In this document: positions 11,739-21,660 of the stretch, one piece after another
Layout of the letters: every line of letters begins with the position of its first letter
Position numbering within the stretch: position 1 is the stretch's first letter
NCBI GenBank assembly: GCA_024449915.1
Contig: JAMZAV010001295.1
Coordinates: 117,616 to 181,615 of the forward strand
Origin: Sweltsa coloradensis
Lineage: Eukaryota; Arthropoda; Insecta; Plecoptera; Chloroperlidae
Length of the DNA: 64,000 bases
Direction of reading: 5' to 3'
Position numbers and translations under genes: made by a program
Notes under the pieces: model-generated
Database searches by the model: none
Told to the model about the DNA's origin: nothing
What the model saw: the letters and a program-made list of their open reading frames with translations, nothing else

Positions 11739-12486
11739 CTAGATAAGATACTGCATTTTTTTAAATGTTGCAATGGTATGCAGGTTCCATTTTAGGTGTT
11801 GGTCAATAGTTAGACCTAGATAGTTGGTATGATTAGCTTTACTTATTTTGTAGCAGTGGCACTCAGCCCCTGTAACCATCTTGTTGCATGAATTATCATG
11901 GATGTTGATCCAGTGCTCTTTTTCATTGGGGAGTGTTTTCAAGGTTTTGGAAAATGTAATACACAGTACACAGTTTTATTTTTATTTAGAGTAAGGTAAT
12001 TTTTGTTGAGCCATCCATGCACAAGGCACATTGCTAAGTTTGCAGCTTTGAATGCTTCTTGCAAACTGTTATGGGAAATAACAAGATCTGTATCATCTGC
12101 GTACGAGATGATACATCCCGGAATCTTTAATCTACATAATTGATTTATATAAATAGTGAACAGAACCGGGCCTAGAACAGTGCCTTGGGGTACTCACATC
12201 ATTACTTCAAAGTCACTACTAAGGCAATTGTTTATTTTTATTTTTTGCTTTTTGTTTGTGAGAAAGCTATGAAAGAAATTGAGTACAGTGTCTTGAATAC
12301 TCATTTTTTTCATCTTTTTAAACTTAGTAAACTATGATTGACTGTGTCAAAAGTTTTAGACAGGTCTAGGAAGATAGCAATGGTACTCATTGACAAGTCC
12401 ACTTTGTTATAGATTTTACTGGTTAGTTTATTTATGGCATGATGCATGATGAAGCATGATAAAGGTTTCTTGCAATAAAATAGTTG
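11739..12486 (-). pseudogene. LINE reverse transcriptase fragment with YADD box
   Basis: On the minus strand, several frames together hold the reverse transcriptase palm motifs in order: FLDLSKTFDTVNH (motif A, about 12380-12335), VPQGTVLGPVLF (about 12195-12160), SYADDTDLV (motif C, YADD at 12103-12092), and a C-terminal piece with NYLGLTIDQHLKW at about 11830. The frame changes between motifs, so the copy is inactive. It abuts a different CR1-like fragment at about 12486, where the frame from 12522 runs through the junction and forms a chimera. Confidence 0.75.
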
Positions 12487-12569
12487 TCTGGAGGCTTTAG
12501 CTCTTACTGTTTCAGTATGCATATTCCATTTTAGATCACTAGTTATTGTGATACCGTACCCAATAACTT

Positions 12570-14168
12570 ATTATAAAAAATGAAACTATATAACAGGTAG
12601 TAACGTTATAAATATAAATCATTGGACTTTTTCACTGTTAGTTAACAAAATATTTATTTAAATGTGATATTACGATTTCTTTACAGAAATCTTTATCAAA
12701 CAAAATAAACAATTAAAAAACCACAACAGACAGGACAAAAAACATTTCACAAATTATTATAAATATGGCTGTGCATTAGTACCAAATTATTAACAAAAAA
12801 GTTTATTATGAATAAAAATAAAAAAACCAAAACCAGAACATTAAATTGACAAGTTGAACAGTTATTGATGTATGAAATAAAGCTATTGATCTAGTGATGA
12901 AATTGATGGACAGAAACTTTTCCAAATGGCTGGATAATTAACACTAGGCACACTGATTGTATTGGCCACACATGAAATCAAACCAGCTTCCTTAATTTTC
13001 CGTGTTGTGGCATTAGACACATGTACAAGGATTGAAGTGTCTTCCCAATTAATATGATGATGATTTTCATAAACATGTTCTGCGAGTTTTGAAGTATCAA
13101 TCTTATGTTGTTTCACATTGTTCTTGTGTTCTTTTATTCTTACCATCAAAGGTCTCTTGGTTTCACCAATGTATCTAGCATCACATTTGCAAGGTATAGA
13201 ATAAATAACAACCCTTGGATGACTGAACCTCATCCCTAGGTTTAGTCTTGGTGAGAATGCTGCGCAGCGTATTAGACGAACTAAAAACAACTCTTATGCC
13301 ATACGGAGCTAAAATGCGTTTGATCTTTTCTGAAAGATTCGGATAGTATCCAATGCAGACCGTTTTATAAATCCTAGGTTTAACCACTTCAATATCTTTA
13401 CTCATGTCAGGTTTGATGATATCTTGTGGAAAAATAGTCTTTTTTAACCAGTCATTTGAGTATCCGTTATTCTTCATAGCACCAAATATTTTTTCCAGTT
13501 CAATTTTTAGGTTTGTGGGAGTTGAACAGATCAGTTGTGCACGAGAAACCAAACATTTAACCATACCTTCTTTAACATGTGAAGGATGATTTGAATTGGC
13601 ATTCAAATATTGATCGGTGTGTGTTAGTTTCCTATACACAGATGTAGAAAACGAATCTAAATCTTTCTTGTGAATACATCTAAAAACGGTAGACCGCCAT
13701 CCTTCTCCTCTTCAAACGTGAACTTCATCTTAGGATGGTAGGAATTAAGATCTGATAATAACTTATCTACCTTGTCTTGATCTTCACAATGAATACAGAT
13801 TATGTCATCAACATACCTCAACCACAAATCTGGTTCAAATCCAGCCATTTGGAAAAGTTTCTGTCCATCAATTTCATCACTAGATCAATAGCTTTATTTC
13901 ATACATCAATAACTGTTCAACTTGTCAATTTAATGTTCTGTTTTTTGTTTTTTTTATTTTTATTCATAATAAACTTTTTTGTTAATAATTTGGTACTAAT
14001 GCACAGCCATATTTATAATAATTTGTGAAATGTTTTTTGTCCTGTCTGTTGTGGTTTTTTAATTGTTAATTTTGTTTGATAAAGATTTCTGTAAAGAAAT
14101 CGAAATATCACATTTAAATAAATATTTTGTTAACTTACAGTGAAAAAGTCCAATGATTTATATTTATA
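12570..14168 (-). mobile_element. Penelope-like element, 5' truncated, with inverted tail
   Basis: A 12-bp target duplication, ACCCAATAACTT, flanks the insertion (12558-12569 and 14169-14180). The coding part reads 13855 to 12883 on the minus strand. The last ~320 bp of the element (3' end of the coding sequence plus tail, 12608-12928) recur inverted at 13850-14168, so the element has its own tail attached head-on at the 5' side. Inverted or repeated tails are characteristic of Penelope-like elements. The tail contains a hammerhead-like sequence (TTGATAAAGATTTC.. then GAAATC GAAATATC) in both copies. Confidence 0.85.
12883..13855 (-). pseudogene. Penelope-like reverse transcriptase / GIY-YIG endonuclease, frameshifted
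   Basis: Three minus-strand frames line up. 13848-13657 holds the palm motif LWLRYVDDI and KFTFEEE..GLPFLDV; 13639-13181 starts MYRKLTHTDQYL, typical of the Penelope family after the palm; 13290-12883 holds the GIY-YIG nuclease: VVIYSIPCKCDARYIGET (Y and YIG core), RIKEHKNNV, LAEHVYENHH and IKEAGLI. Frame changes at about 13655 and about 13215 break it, and the N-terminal half of the reverse transcriptase is missing. In living members the protein copies RNA into DNA and the nuclease cuts the target. This copy cannot encode that as it stands. Confidence 0.85.
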
Positions 14169-14375
14169 ACCCAATAACTTGGCACCATTCTTTTCGAGTA
14201 TTGGCAAACCGTTTATTTGGTAACTGCTATGCAATCGTGGGTTCTTAGATCTAAAGAATCTGATGAATACACTCTTTAAAGGGTTCAGTTTCATTCCATT
14301 TTCAATAGACCAAGTGTTTATATTGTCCAAATTGGTCTGGAGTGCATCTGTGTCATCTTTCGTAAATATTTTCAT

Positions 14376-15009
14376 TTATAACGTGCAGTCAACAATCAGC
14401 AAATTTGGCTTATTTAGTCAACAAAAACAGTTCAAATTCGTTTTTTCGACTTTTGTACCGTTTGACTTTAATTCGTACACCAACCGTTATTTCAGAAATT
14501 CATTTTTCCTTGTACTTAGGTGAAAGCTTAAGGTGTTCAGAAACTATATATAGAAAACCGAATCTCAAAATTCTTAGGCAGGCATCATTAGGAATCAAGA
14601 ACACATACCTGTTGCATATACTCAACTATACATGCTGTTGCTTCCCATAAATTATATTCGGTTATACTTCTCGGCATATTAAAAGCACGGCCTAAATTAA
14701 AACATAAAAAATATGCTTAGGAAAATGCAACTTAGGTAATTGTGAACCTTTTTGAGGAAGTAGATATTTACGTTAAAAGCTCCATATCGATAACGTGTGT
14801 GGTAAAATGGTGTAGTTTTTGTAACCTAACCTGACGATTTAATCGATTCTTGTGAATACGGCAAATACATAATTTGTAGCTCTTCTCAATATCTATTGAT
14901 TGGTATTTTTGAAATTGAAATCGGTCAAATACTTACAAAGATATTACAGATACAAATTTGAAAATCGGCGGCACATAACTTAACCTAAAAAAATAATGAA
15001 TTTTCGTAA
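14376..15009. other. Non-coding, no recognisable feature
   Basis: AT-rich sequence between repeats. Short frames show no family motif. Confidence 0.5.
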
Positions 15010-15678
15010 AAATAGTAAATGTATAATTCGTAGCTCTTCTCAATACCGAGTTACCGTTACGAGTACTATTGGTAACTTAAAAATTGAAATCAGTTAGATA
15101 CCTACAAAGCAATTAGAGATACTAATTTCCATAACAGTAGCCATTTTGTTTTAGTCATGGCAGGTCTTGGATACAAAAAAAAAAGATGGGCTCCATCAAA
15201 ATTGTTTATCTGCAGTTCAATACGAAAAGATTGATACCGTATACAACGCTCTATCACTAAAACTGCCACGGAATTACAAATGTTTCTCCATACTACTATT
15301 CCGAACAGTAAATCAACGTTCATTTTGGATTTAAAGGTAAAAAGATATGTCAAATCGCCAAAACGACTTAAAAAATTAAATCCTTGACCCAAAATACCCT
15401 AAAAATCATTTACTAAGCAGTATTGTAGGGCAAACCAGTGCAAAGATAGTGACATACATGGCAAATGGCAGTGATATTGGATTTTGGGCTCTGGTAGAGT
15501 ATGCCCACACTTTTGCGAGCGGCATGGGGGCTAATTTTTTTATTTAACCTTCTTCGAAGACAATCCGTTGAGAAATTGTACTTCGCTCTCAATTCATGTG
15601 TCATAGCCACTTTTATCACAGCTCCTTAGAAAATTGCTAAATTGTCTATAAAAGCAACACATATTTTTGTATTATTAC

Positions 15679-15727
<49 letters not shown>

Positions 15728-16110
15728 GAAGTTTTTATCAAATAGTAGAGTTACGAGCACTATCTGGTAGCTTTACTGTCAATTATTCAGAATTACTTGA
15801 ACGGGGTTTTCATTTCAGTCTTGTATGAAAGTTCTACTACAATTTCGAGAAACTGGGTATTCCAAGCTGCAAATCAACGGCCATCTTGGATTCAAAGCTT
15901 TAAAAATGGGTCCAATCACCAAAACGACTTCAGAGACTAATTCCATCGACCCCCAAAACCATAAAAACCATATACTACGCAATACTTTAGGCTAAACCAT
16001 TGCAAAGATAGTGTCAGACATGGCAAATGGCAGCCATATTGGATTTTGGGCTCTGGCGGAGTATGACCACACTTTTGCAAGGGGCATGGGCTAAAAGTTT
16101 TATATTGAAA
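15010..16110. repeat. Diverged tandem duplication with a central (ATT)n microsatellite
   Basis: The segment at 15410-15540 (GCAAAGATAGTGACATACATGGCAAATGGCAG, GGATTTTGGGCTCTGG) recurs at 15990-16100, and the preceding parts (CAAATCAACG or GCAAATCAACG, then AAACGACTT) also match. The offset is about 580 bp. A run of ATT triplets lies at about 15667-15727 between the units. No coding sequence is recognised. Confidence 0.65.
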
Positions 16111-16348
16111 AAAAAAAGTATTGAAAATGACCCCGAGTACTATTACTTGAGCACTGTTGTCAATCTAATATTTTTAGATTGTTATTTGTAGTGAATTTTT
16201 AATGAATCGGTAAAGTGGTATCGGCAAATTTGGGTATTGGTCCTTAGATTGAATCAATGTAGCCACTACTGTGTATGCCTAATTTATCAGCATTTTAAAG
16301 AAGAACAACCATTTCAGGATTAATCATTTATTGTACTTTGCCATTTAG

Positions 16349-16488
16349 GTGGAGCCAGTCCAGAATAATCCTCTAGAATGGTGGAAAGAATACACCAAGG
16401 AAGAAGACTTTGACGACTTGCGCCTCAGTGGAAAGTTGGTGTTATTTTTCTCAATTCTGAGAGAATGCGAGAAAATTGGTGATAAAGT
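16349..16488 (+). CDS. atrx: ATRX-type chromatin remodeler, exon A (start of C-terminal helicase lobe)
   Basis: The sequence TTTAG then GTGGAG gives an acceptor at 16348/16349, and AAAGT followed by GTGAGT gives a strong donor at 16488/16489. The 140-bp exon is open and encodes 46 codons plus two bases: WWKEYTKEEDFDDL, then LSGKLVLFFSILRECEKIGDK. This matches the ATRX segment before motif IV (in human ATRX a tryptophan-rich start, then SGKMVLLFEILR, then EEIGDKVLVFSQS). The exon ends two bases into the valine codon, and the next exon (25112) starts with the third base followed by a leucine codon. ATRX is a nuclear SNF2-family ATPase that deposits histone H3.3 with DAXX. Only a small part of the gene is in the window. 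Confidence 0.85.
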
Positions 16489-16989
16489 GTGAGTATTCTT
16501 TCAATCTTGCCCAGAAATCATTTTACAGTAAAAAAATAATTTATACATTTCCTTTTTAAAGACTTTTTTTCTTTTGCAAAGTTGTCCTCTTCAGCCATTC
16601 TTCTGTCTTGCTATCAATAAATATAAATATTTTAAAACCTGTTGAGAATCAGTTAAGTTTTGTATTTTACGATTTTTACGTTTTTAATGGCTTTAATTGA
16701 ATGTCCCCTTAAAGCACCACAATAAAGAAACACGTCCAAGAAACACCCCACATACAGGGTTCTGGTGGAAAGTAAAAATCAATGGTTATTGAATGCTGAA
16801 AAATAAAAATATTATATTTGCTTAAATCACAGACATAAATAGATGTTAAATAAATAATTAAAAAGACCTATTCATAGGCGTGCGCACGGCCCAGGCCGGA
16901 CCTAATGTATCAAGAGAGCAGTAGGCATTATAAAAAATTGTATGCATATGTTTCAAAATAAAACGTTTTTGTAATCTATGTTTTATTTA
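16489..16989. other. Intron sequence, no recognisable feature
   Basis: Starts at the exon A donor. AT-rich, no family-like frame. Confidence 0.6.
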
Positions 16990-17215
16990 AATGGGACGGA
17001 TAGTTCTGTAGGGGACACCAAATTCCACGGCACCGTCCTTAAATCGTGTTTTAGGCCACAAAACAAAAATACCAACCCAAAAAATTCAGCTCTGCAATCT
17101 TGATGAAAATTGGAGGGGACCTTCGAAATCTCTGAACTTAGACCTGACACGTTTTTTGGTACAATCAAAGAAATATTTCTCATGAATATCGTACTTTTAC
17201 GATTTTATTTTATTT
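16990..17215 (-). repeat. Solitary copy of the HINE/fold-back core
   Basis: The segment 17098-17205 contains GGACCTTCGAAATCTCTGAACTTAGAC and CTCATGAATATCGTACTTTTACG (each given in parts), the same core found in the arms of the 2.3-6.9 kb inverted repeat and in HINE-A copies. It has no recognisable termini here. Confidence 0.6.
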
Positions 17216-18376
17216 TTAGTGCGATATTTTCGTGACATTTGGGCGATGCTGACCAAACAGGTGGGGCTACAACGTTCATATTTTACATGTACATTAAGGT
17301 AATGGTTATGTATTGCTTTTATAAAAGAAAAAGTTGTAAAAGTTAGCCAGAATCCATAGGATAATGGTTTTAATATGAGTTTTTTGAGATACATAATAAC
17401 AATTAACAAGTAACAATAGATACTTGACAACAATCACCTACAATACAAATACATATTATGATGCTCTTGATTTTCAACCTTCACACGACCATTCTATCAT
17501 CACAAGGCCACTCAGCAACACATGCATCGATACAGGCGCGTAGGAAGGGGGGGGGAATGGGGGGAGTTTCCCCCCCCCACTTTTTACCGTGACCTCCCCA
17601 CTTCAGAATCTTAGAAATTCAGTCTCGCCGTAAATACGCACGGAAACAAATTCTGAATAACGAATTTTCAATTTTGAATTTCCCACTGTGATTCTTTTGT
17701 TTTTGTAAATGAGTAAAAAGTACATTATAATTGGCATAGGTAGCGTCGGGATGTTGTGACACGGTATTGCAGTCCGTATACTGGGGTACTGGGGTGTGTT
17801 TAACGAAGACTTGTTTGTGGCTGGTTAGTTTAAGTTATGACTTGACACTGACAATGGAAGGAAGGAGAACCTCAGAACAATGAAGAAAAGACCTTCAGCT
17901 CTTTTGAACTGGCTCAAAAGCCATGCATGGTCTATCTCTTAACTATTCCAACTTTATTTTTAGTTTTATAGTTTTTACTGTACAAAAAATACATTAATTT
18001 GGTATTGCATTCAGCCCACGATTTTTTTCTAGAACGCACCAAACATACTCTAAAAACCTAATTTTCAAAATTTCTACAAAAACAAAAACACAAAAATCTA
18101 CATCCCCGTAATACCTATATTGCTGAAGGCTGCTTGATGCGCTAAGCAGACACACCTTCCCCAAGTGGGAGGCGATGCCGCACACAAAACCGGTACGTTA
18201 TTAAAATCTACGCAGACGGCTATTGGACAGGAGCTAAATGGTCTGGCCGCTGGAGGCTGCAAGACGCAAGTGGCAGACTTGGTTACAAAACAACACTGTT
18301 GCCTCTTGAGTTGCTTCCCCGGTGTCCAACCTGCTAGTTGACACATGTTCCCACGATAGGACTGCCTTGCAATCAC
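17216..18376. other. Intron sequence with C/G runs
   Basis: Contains a G-run/C-run pair at about 17547-17579 and a stretch (18090-18370) with moderate GC. No gene is recognised on either strand. Confidence 0.5.
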
Positions 18377-18765
18377 CCTTGCTCATATGAGCTTTAGCCT
18401 GGAGCTTGCCCGTAGGCCTTCTGCTCGAGTCACGCTCCAATCCCTTATTGTAGTCAACAGCTGTTTTCGCTGCGCGGCGCTGTCTGACAGTCGTAACACG
18501 TGGTCTTCTCCGTTCATCGATCGATCGCTACCCCGCTCGCGTCGTCTGCTCGAGCGAGTAGGAGAGGTGGCTTCTTACCCCTCCTTTCACTTTCGTTACC
18601 CCTCTGGGCGCTCCCTTCGGCTCGTCGGCTCAGCTGATTTCACTTTCCCGCTCGATCACGTCGCGCCGTCGCAATCTGCTAGTTCCTTGGTTCGAACTCC
18701 GACTCGCGGAAGCTGCCTATTCAGCCCTAGCGCTCATTCATGTCGCACATGAAAATTTACCGTGA
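18377..18765. other. GC- and CpG-rich block inside the intron
   Basis: Compared with its AT-rich surroundings this block is rich in CpG (for example GCTGCGCGGCGC, GATCGATCGC, CCCGCTCGCGTCG). A plus-strand frame of 121 codons crosses it but has no family motif. It could be the 5' regulatory part of a mobile element, because a tandem repeat follows at once. Confidence 0.4.
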
Positions 18766-18769
18766 CCCA

Positions 18770-18945
18770 AGTTTCGCTACACGAAATTACGACATATAGG
18801 GTGTATTACAGCACAAAATTACTATGACATATAGGGTGCATCCGCAGCACAAAATTACTATGACATATAGGGTGCATTTGCAGCACAAAATTACAATAAC
18901 ATATAGGGTGCATTCCAGCACAAAATTACAATGACATATGGGGTG
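18770..18945. repeat. Minisatellite, ~37-bp unit x ~4.5
   Basis: The unit CAGCACAAAATTAC(T/A)ATGACATATAGGGTGCAT recurs, with ATATAGGGTG (GGGGTG in the last) at about 18797, 18833, 18871, 18903 and 18938. Units differ at a few positions. Confidence 0.85.
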
Positions 18946-19233
18946 CCCTCGCGGGTCTTCTAAAAATAAACAAAACGCCGCCGTGCGTCTACTAAGTCAC
19001 GCTTGACTCAAGCCAAGTGACTCGGTTCACTCAAGAACGCTCAAGACAAAACTACACGACAAGCTACAATCCACGTCAACCCGTTGGTTGACTGACACTC
19101 CTTAAGGCTCTACTGGACCCTGTATTATTTCGGTGTGTTGCAGTGGTTTCGTACTTCCATCGTATCTAACGACACAATTGAGATATCTTTATAATTTTTT
19201 TTTTATTTTACTCAGTAAAGACGTCCAATGAAC

Positions 19234-19378
19234 GTGTGTTGTGTACTTTTTCCAATTTTCCCCTTTTTTTTTAAAATAAATTTTTTTTAACTCTTGGGAA
19301 TATTTTAACATTACCCTTTTTTCGCGAATTTTTTTAGGCTTTTCCCAAAACCCTTTTTGGAAAAAGTACACAACACAC
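19234..19378. mobile_element. Short MITE with 20-bp perfect terminal inverted repeats
   Basis: GTGTGTTGTGTACTTTTTCC at 19234-19253 is the exact reverse complement of 19359-19378. The total length is 145 bp, with an AT-rich interior. A target duplication is not evident, so the superfamily is not assigned. Confidence 0.75.
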
Positions 19379-20370
19379 AAGTAATAGACACCTTAACTAG
19401 CATTCCAAAAAAATCTGAAAATTTTTGGACAAGGGATGTCCGCTGTACAATGGAAGTTACGAAAGCATGTTTCGGCGCTATTTAGGTTTTTTTGACTCCA
19501 GCAAGTGGCGAAAACCTAGCGACACGAAGCTTTTTCACAACTTTGAGGGGACAGGTATATAATTTTTTTAAATTTAACTTGTTCTCATTGGCTGCATGAC
19601 TTTGCTCATGAACTACTGCAGGACACCACTTGAATCATTATGCATAGATCTGCGCTATAGAATGCTATGCTTGGCGTCAATGTTTATTGCACTCTTACAG
19701 ACAATTGTTTGATACCGGAACATCCCAAATATCAATTTATTATATGTACAGGGACCACTATGTTTTGAGTTCGATCCCCAGTCGTGACAATTTTGTTTAT
19801 TATATTTATATCACAACACAACAGAATGAAACAATTATTAATACATCCAGCCACGGCGCGTTATTACATTTATGCATCTCTGAGTCTTTCAAGTTTAACT
19901 GCACGTGAATTGAAGTAAGATAATTTTTAGTGTATTGCCTTTTGAAAGCGTGTGATGTACTAATATGAAGTTGAGGCGGAAGTGGGGTTGGGGGGGGGAG
20001 GAGGGTTCATGGCAAAAACAAGTCCATTTGTTTGGGTACGAACATAAACATCTCTAATAGGAGAAAAAAATGGGTTGAAGCACGCGGAAAACCACTTTCC
20101 ATGATATTAATAAACATAATCTAAAATATACAGTATTTTATTCGACTTTATTTGGAAATTTCAATTAACATTGTATATTTATAATGGTTTTAAAACAGGG
20201 TTACCACCGGGGATTGAACCACGGCTGTCAAATTAAGATGAGATAAGTCGTAACAAAGTGGCTTTAGTGTTGGCTATGGTTTGAATATTAAATTTTGGTA
20301 GATGAAATTTATTTTTTATTTCAACCACGGCACGGGACATTTTTATTTGAAGTTAGAAAATTAATAATAA
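19379..20370. other. Intron sequence, mostly featureless
   Basis: A tRNA-like T-arm on the minus strand (GTGGTTCAATCCCCGG, about 20213-20228) is the only structured element I see. No acceptor or anticodon stem completes it. Confidence 0.45.
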
Positions 20371-20430
20371 AAAGGGGTGAGAGCATCTGCCCAGACATCA
20401 GAGGTTCGGGGTTCAATCCCCGGTGGGGCA
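20371..20430 (+). pseudogene. tRNA-like 3' half (SINE head or tRNA pseudogene)
   Basis: CGGGGTTCAATCCCCGG forms a perfect T-arm and is followed by TGGGGCACC, like an acceptor 3' strand. The 5' half (GAGCATCTGCCCAGACATCAGAGG) gives a D/anticodon-like remnant without a full cloverleaf. Confidence 0.5.
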
Positions 20431-21179
20431 CCCTTTTTAATTTATGTCTATGATAAGACTACCCATCAAACAGCGTCATAGTCGCCAACTTTAAATAATA
20501 TCTGGACATCAAGCAAAAGCAAAGCGCTCTGATGTGAATTCGCCTTTGGGTTCACTTGCACCCACGATGTTATGAAAAGTTCTCTACTCTCTAACTCTAA
20601 CTCTTCTGGAGGAAACAGGAATTAACAAGTTATGCCGAAAAGAATTTAAAAAATCAATCTGTTTCCAAAATATAAACAAATTAAAATCGTATTTCCTCAT
20701 TTTATCTTGGTTTAAGTTATCTGCCTATTATACTACTTATATTTGAGATTTATTAAATTTTACGCATCAATCGCATACTGCTATTGTTTTTGTGCAACAT
20801 TGTCACAATGTAGGCCGATGACAGCCACCGAGTCGTAAATTACCAAAGTGTCAAGCGGACACCAGACGTTCATTTTCGTTTCGTAACATGCAGTGACCTT
20901 GTAACCGACGCAATTTGTCACATCGAGATATAGGCAAATCTGGTTTATTTCATTCAATTTTTTTCTTTGACTCTGTGCTAGTTATCATACTTAGAAATTG
21001 TGTGATCTCCCATAAAAAATAAGCATAAGAAGTGTGTGGAGTAGGTGTGTAGGGTTAATGTTGAAAAAACAATTGCTCACATGCGTGTTTATTAAGAATA
21101 CGTAATTGTAAGACATTCGTGTTGGTGTGAAATAATATTTGACTTGGGTCGATGGTTTTATTTTTTATCTTTAACCTTG
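20431..21179. other. Intron sequence
   Basis: Contains at 20455-20480 a short piece (CAGCGTCATAGTCGCC) that recurs inverted at about 21187, belonging to the tRNA-derived repeat that follows. Otherwise nothing is recognised. Confidence 0.45.
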
Positions 21180-21660
21180 GTTTTATAGTAGGCGACTATG
21201 ACGCTGTTATGTTAGTACTTTAGACAGAAATTAAAAAGGACTACACCGGGTTTTGAACCCGGCCGGGACCTTAGCTGTCCGGGCTTGTCTTACCAACTGA
21301 GCTATGCAGCCACCAATTTAAATCTGTCTAATTCTTGGTCTGTTTTGTACATTTGTAGAGCAGCACTGAAAAAAACTAGAGAATACAAACCATCTCTATA
21401 ACCCTAGAGTTGGGATTAAGTAGGCAAATTTGACTCTGTTATGTTAGTACTTTAGACAAAAATTAAAAAAGTGACTATACCAGGGTTTGAACCCGAGATC
21501 TTAGCTGTCCGTACATGTAATGTACAAAATAGACCAAGAATTAGACAGTTTTAAATTGGTGGCTGCATAGCTCAGCTGGTAAGAGCATAGCCCGGACAGC
21601 TAAGGTCCCGTGGTCAAACCCCGGTGTAGTCACTTTTTGAATTATATATAAATTATAACT
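21180..21660. repeat. Inverted and direct copies of a tRNA-derived SINE
   Basis: Three related pieces. The minus-strand tRNA-like 21310-21237 starts GGCTGCATAGCTCAGTTGG and has T-arm CCGGGTTCAAAACCCGG. A truncated minus copy at about 21515-21470 lacks the D-arm. A plus-strand copy at 21562-21632 reads GGCTGCATAGCTCAGCTGG, then GAGC (D-arm closes), then a degenerate T-arm. GGCTGCA and TGTAGTC can form the acceptor stem with wobbles. The anticodon loop lacks the usual U33, so these look like SINE heads rather than working tRNAs. Flanking GTTATGTTAGTACTTTAGACA is shared by two of the copies. Confidence 0.6.

Larger units (their letters stand above)
12487..14375 (-). mobile_element. CR1-like LINE fragment split by the Penelope-like insertion
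   Basis: The minus-strand frame 14375-14181 encodes the segment just after the polymerase YADD box: DDTDALQTNLDNINTW, then MKLNPLKS and NGAKLLG. It stops at the Penelope element and resumes at 12557 with TSDLKW..HTETVRAKASRQL, the next conserved segment of the same protein region. Comparable segments are in the full element at 57235-60201 (GLVITENLKW, VRAKASRTLGF). The fragment is 5' truncated and ends where another LINE fragment begins at 12486. Confidence 0.7.

Noticed and set aside
15667..15727. Regular repeats as possible CRISPR arrays
   Set aside because: They are simple triplet microsatellites. No repeat-spacer pattern exists in the window, and the DNA is eukaryotic.
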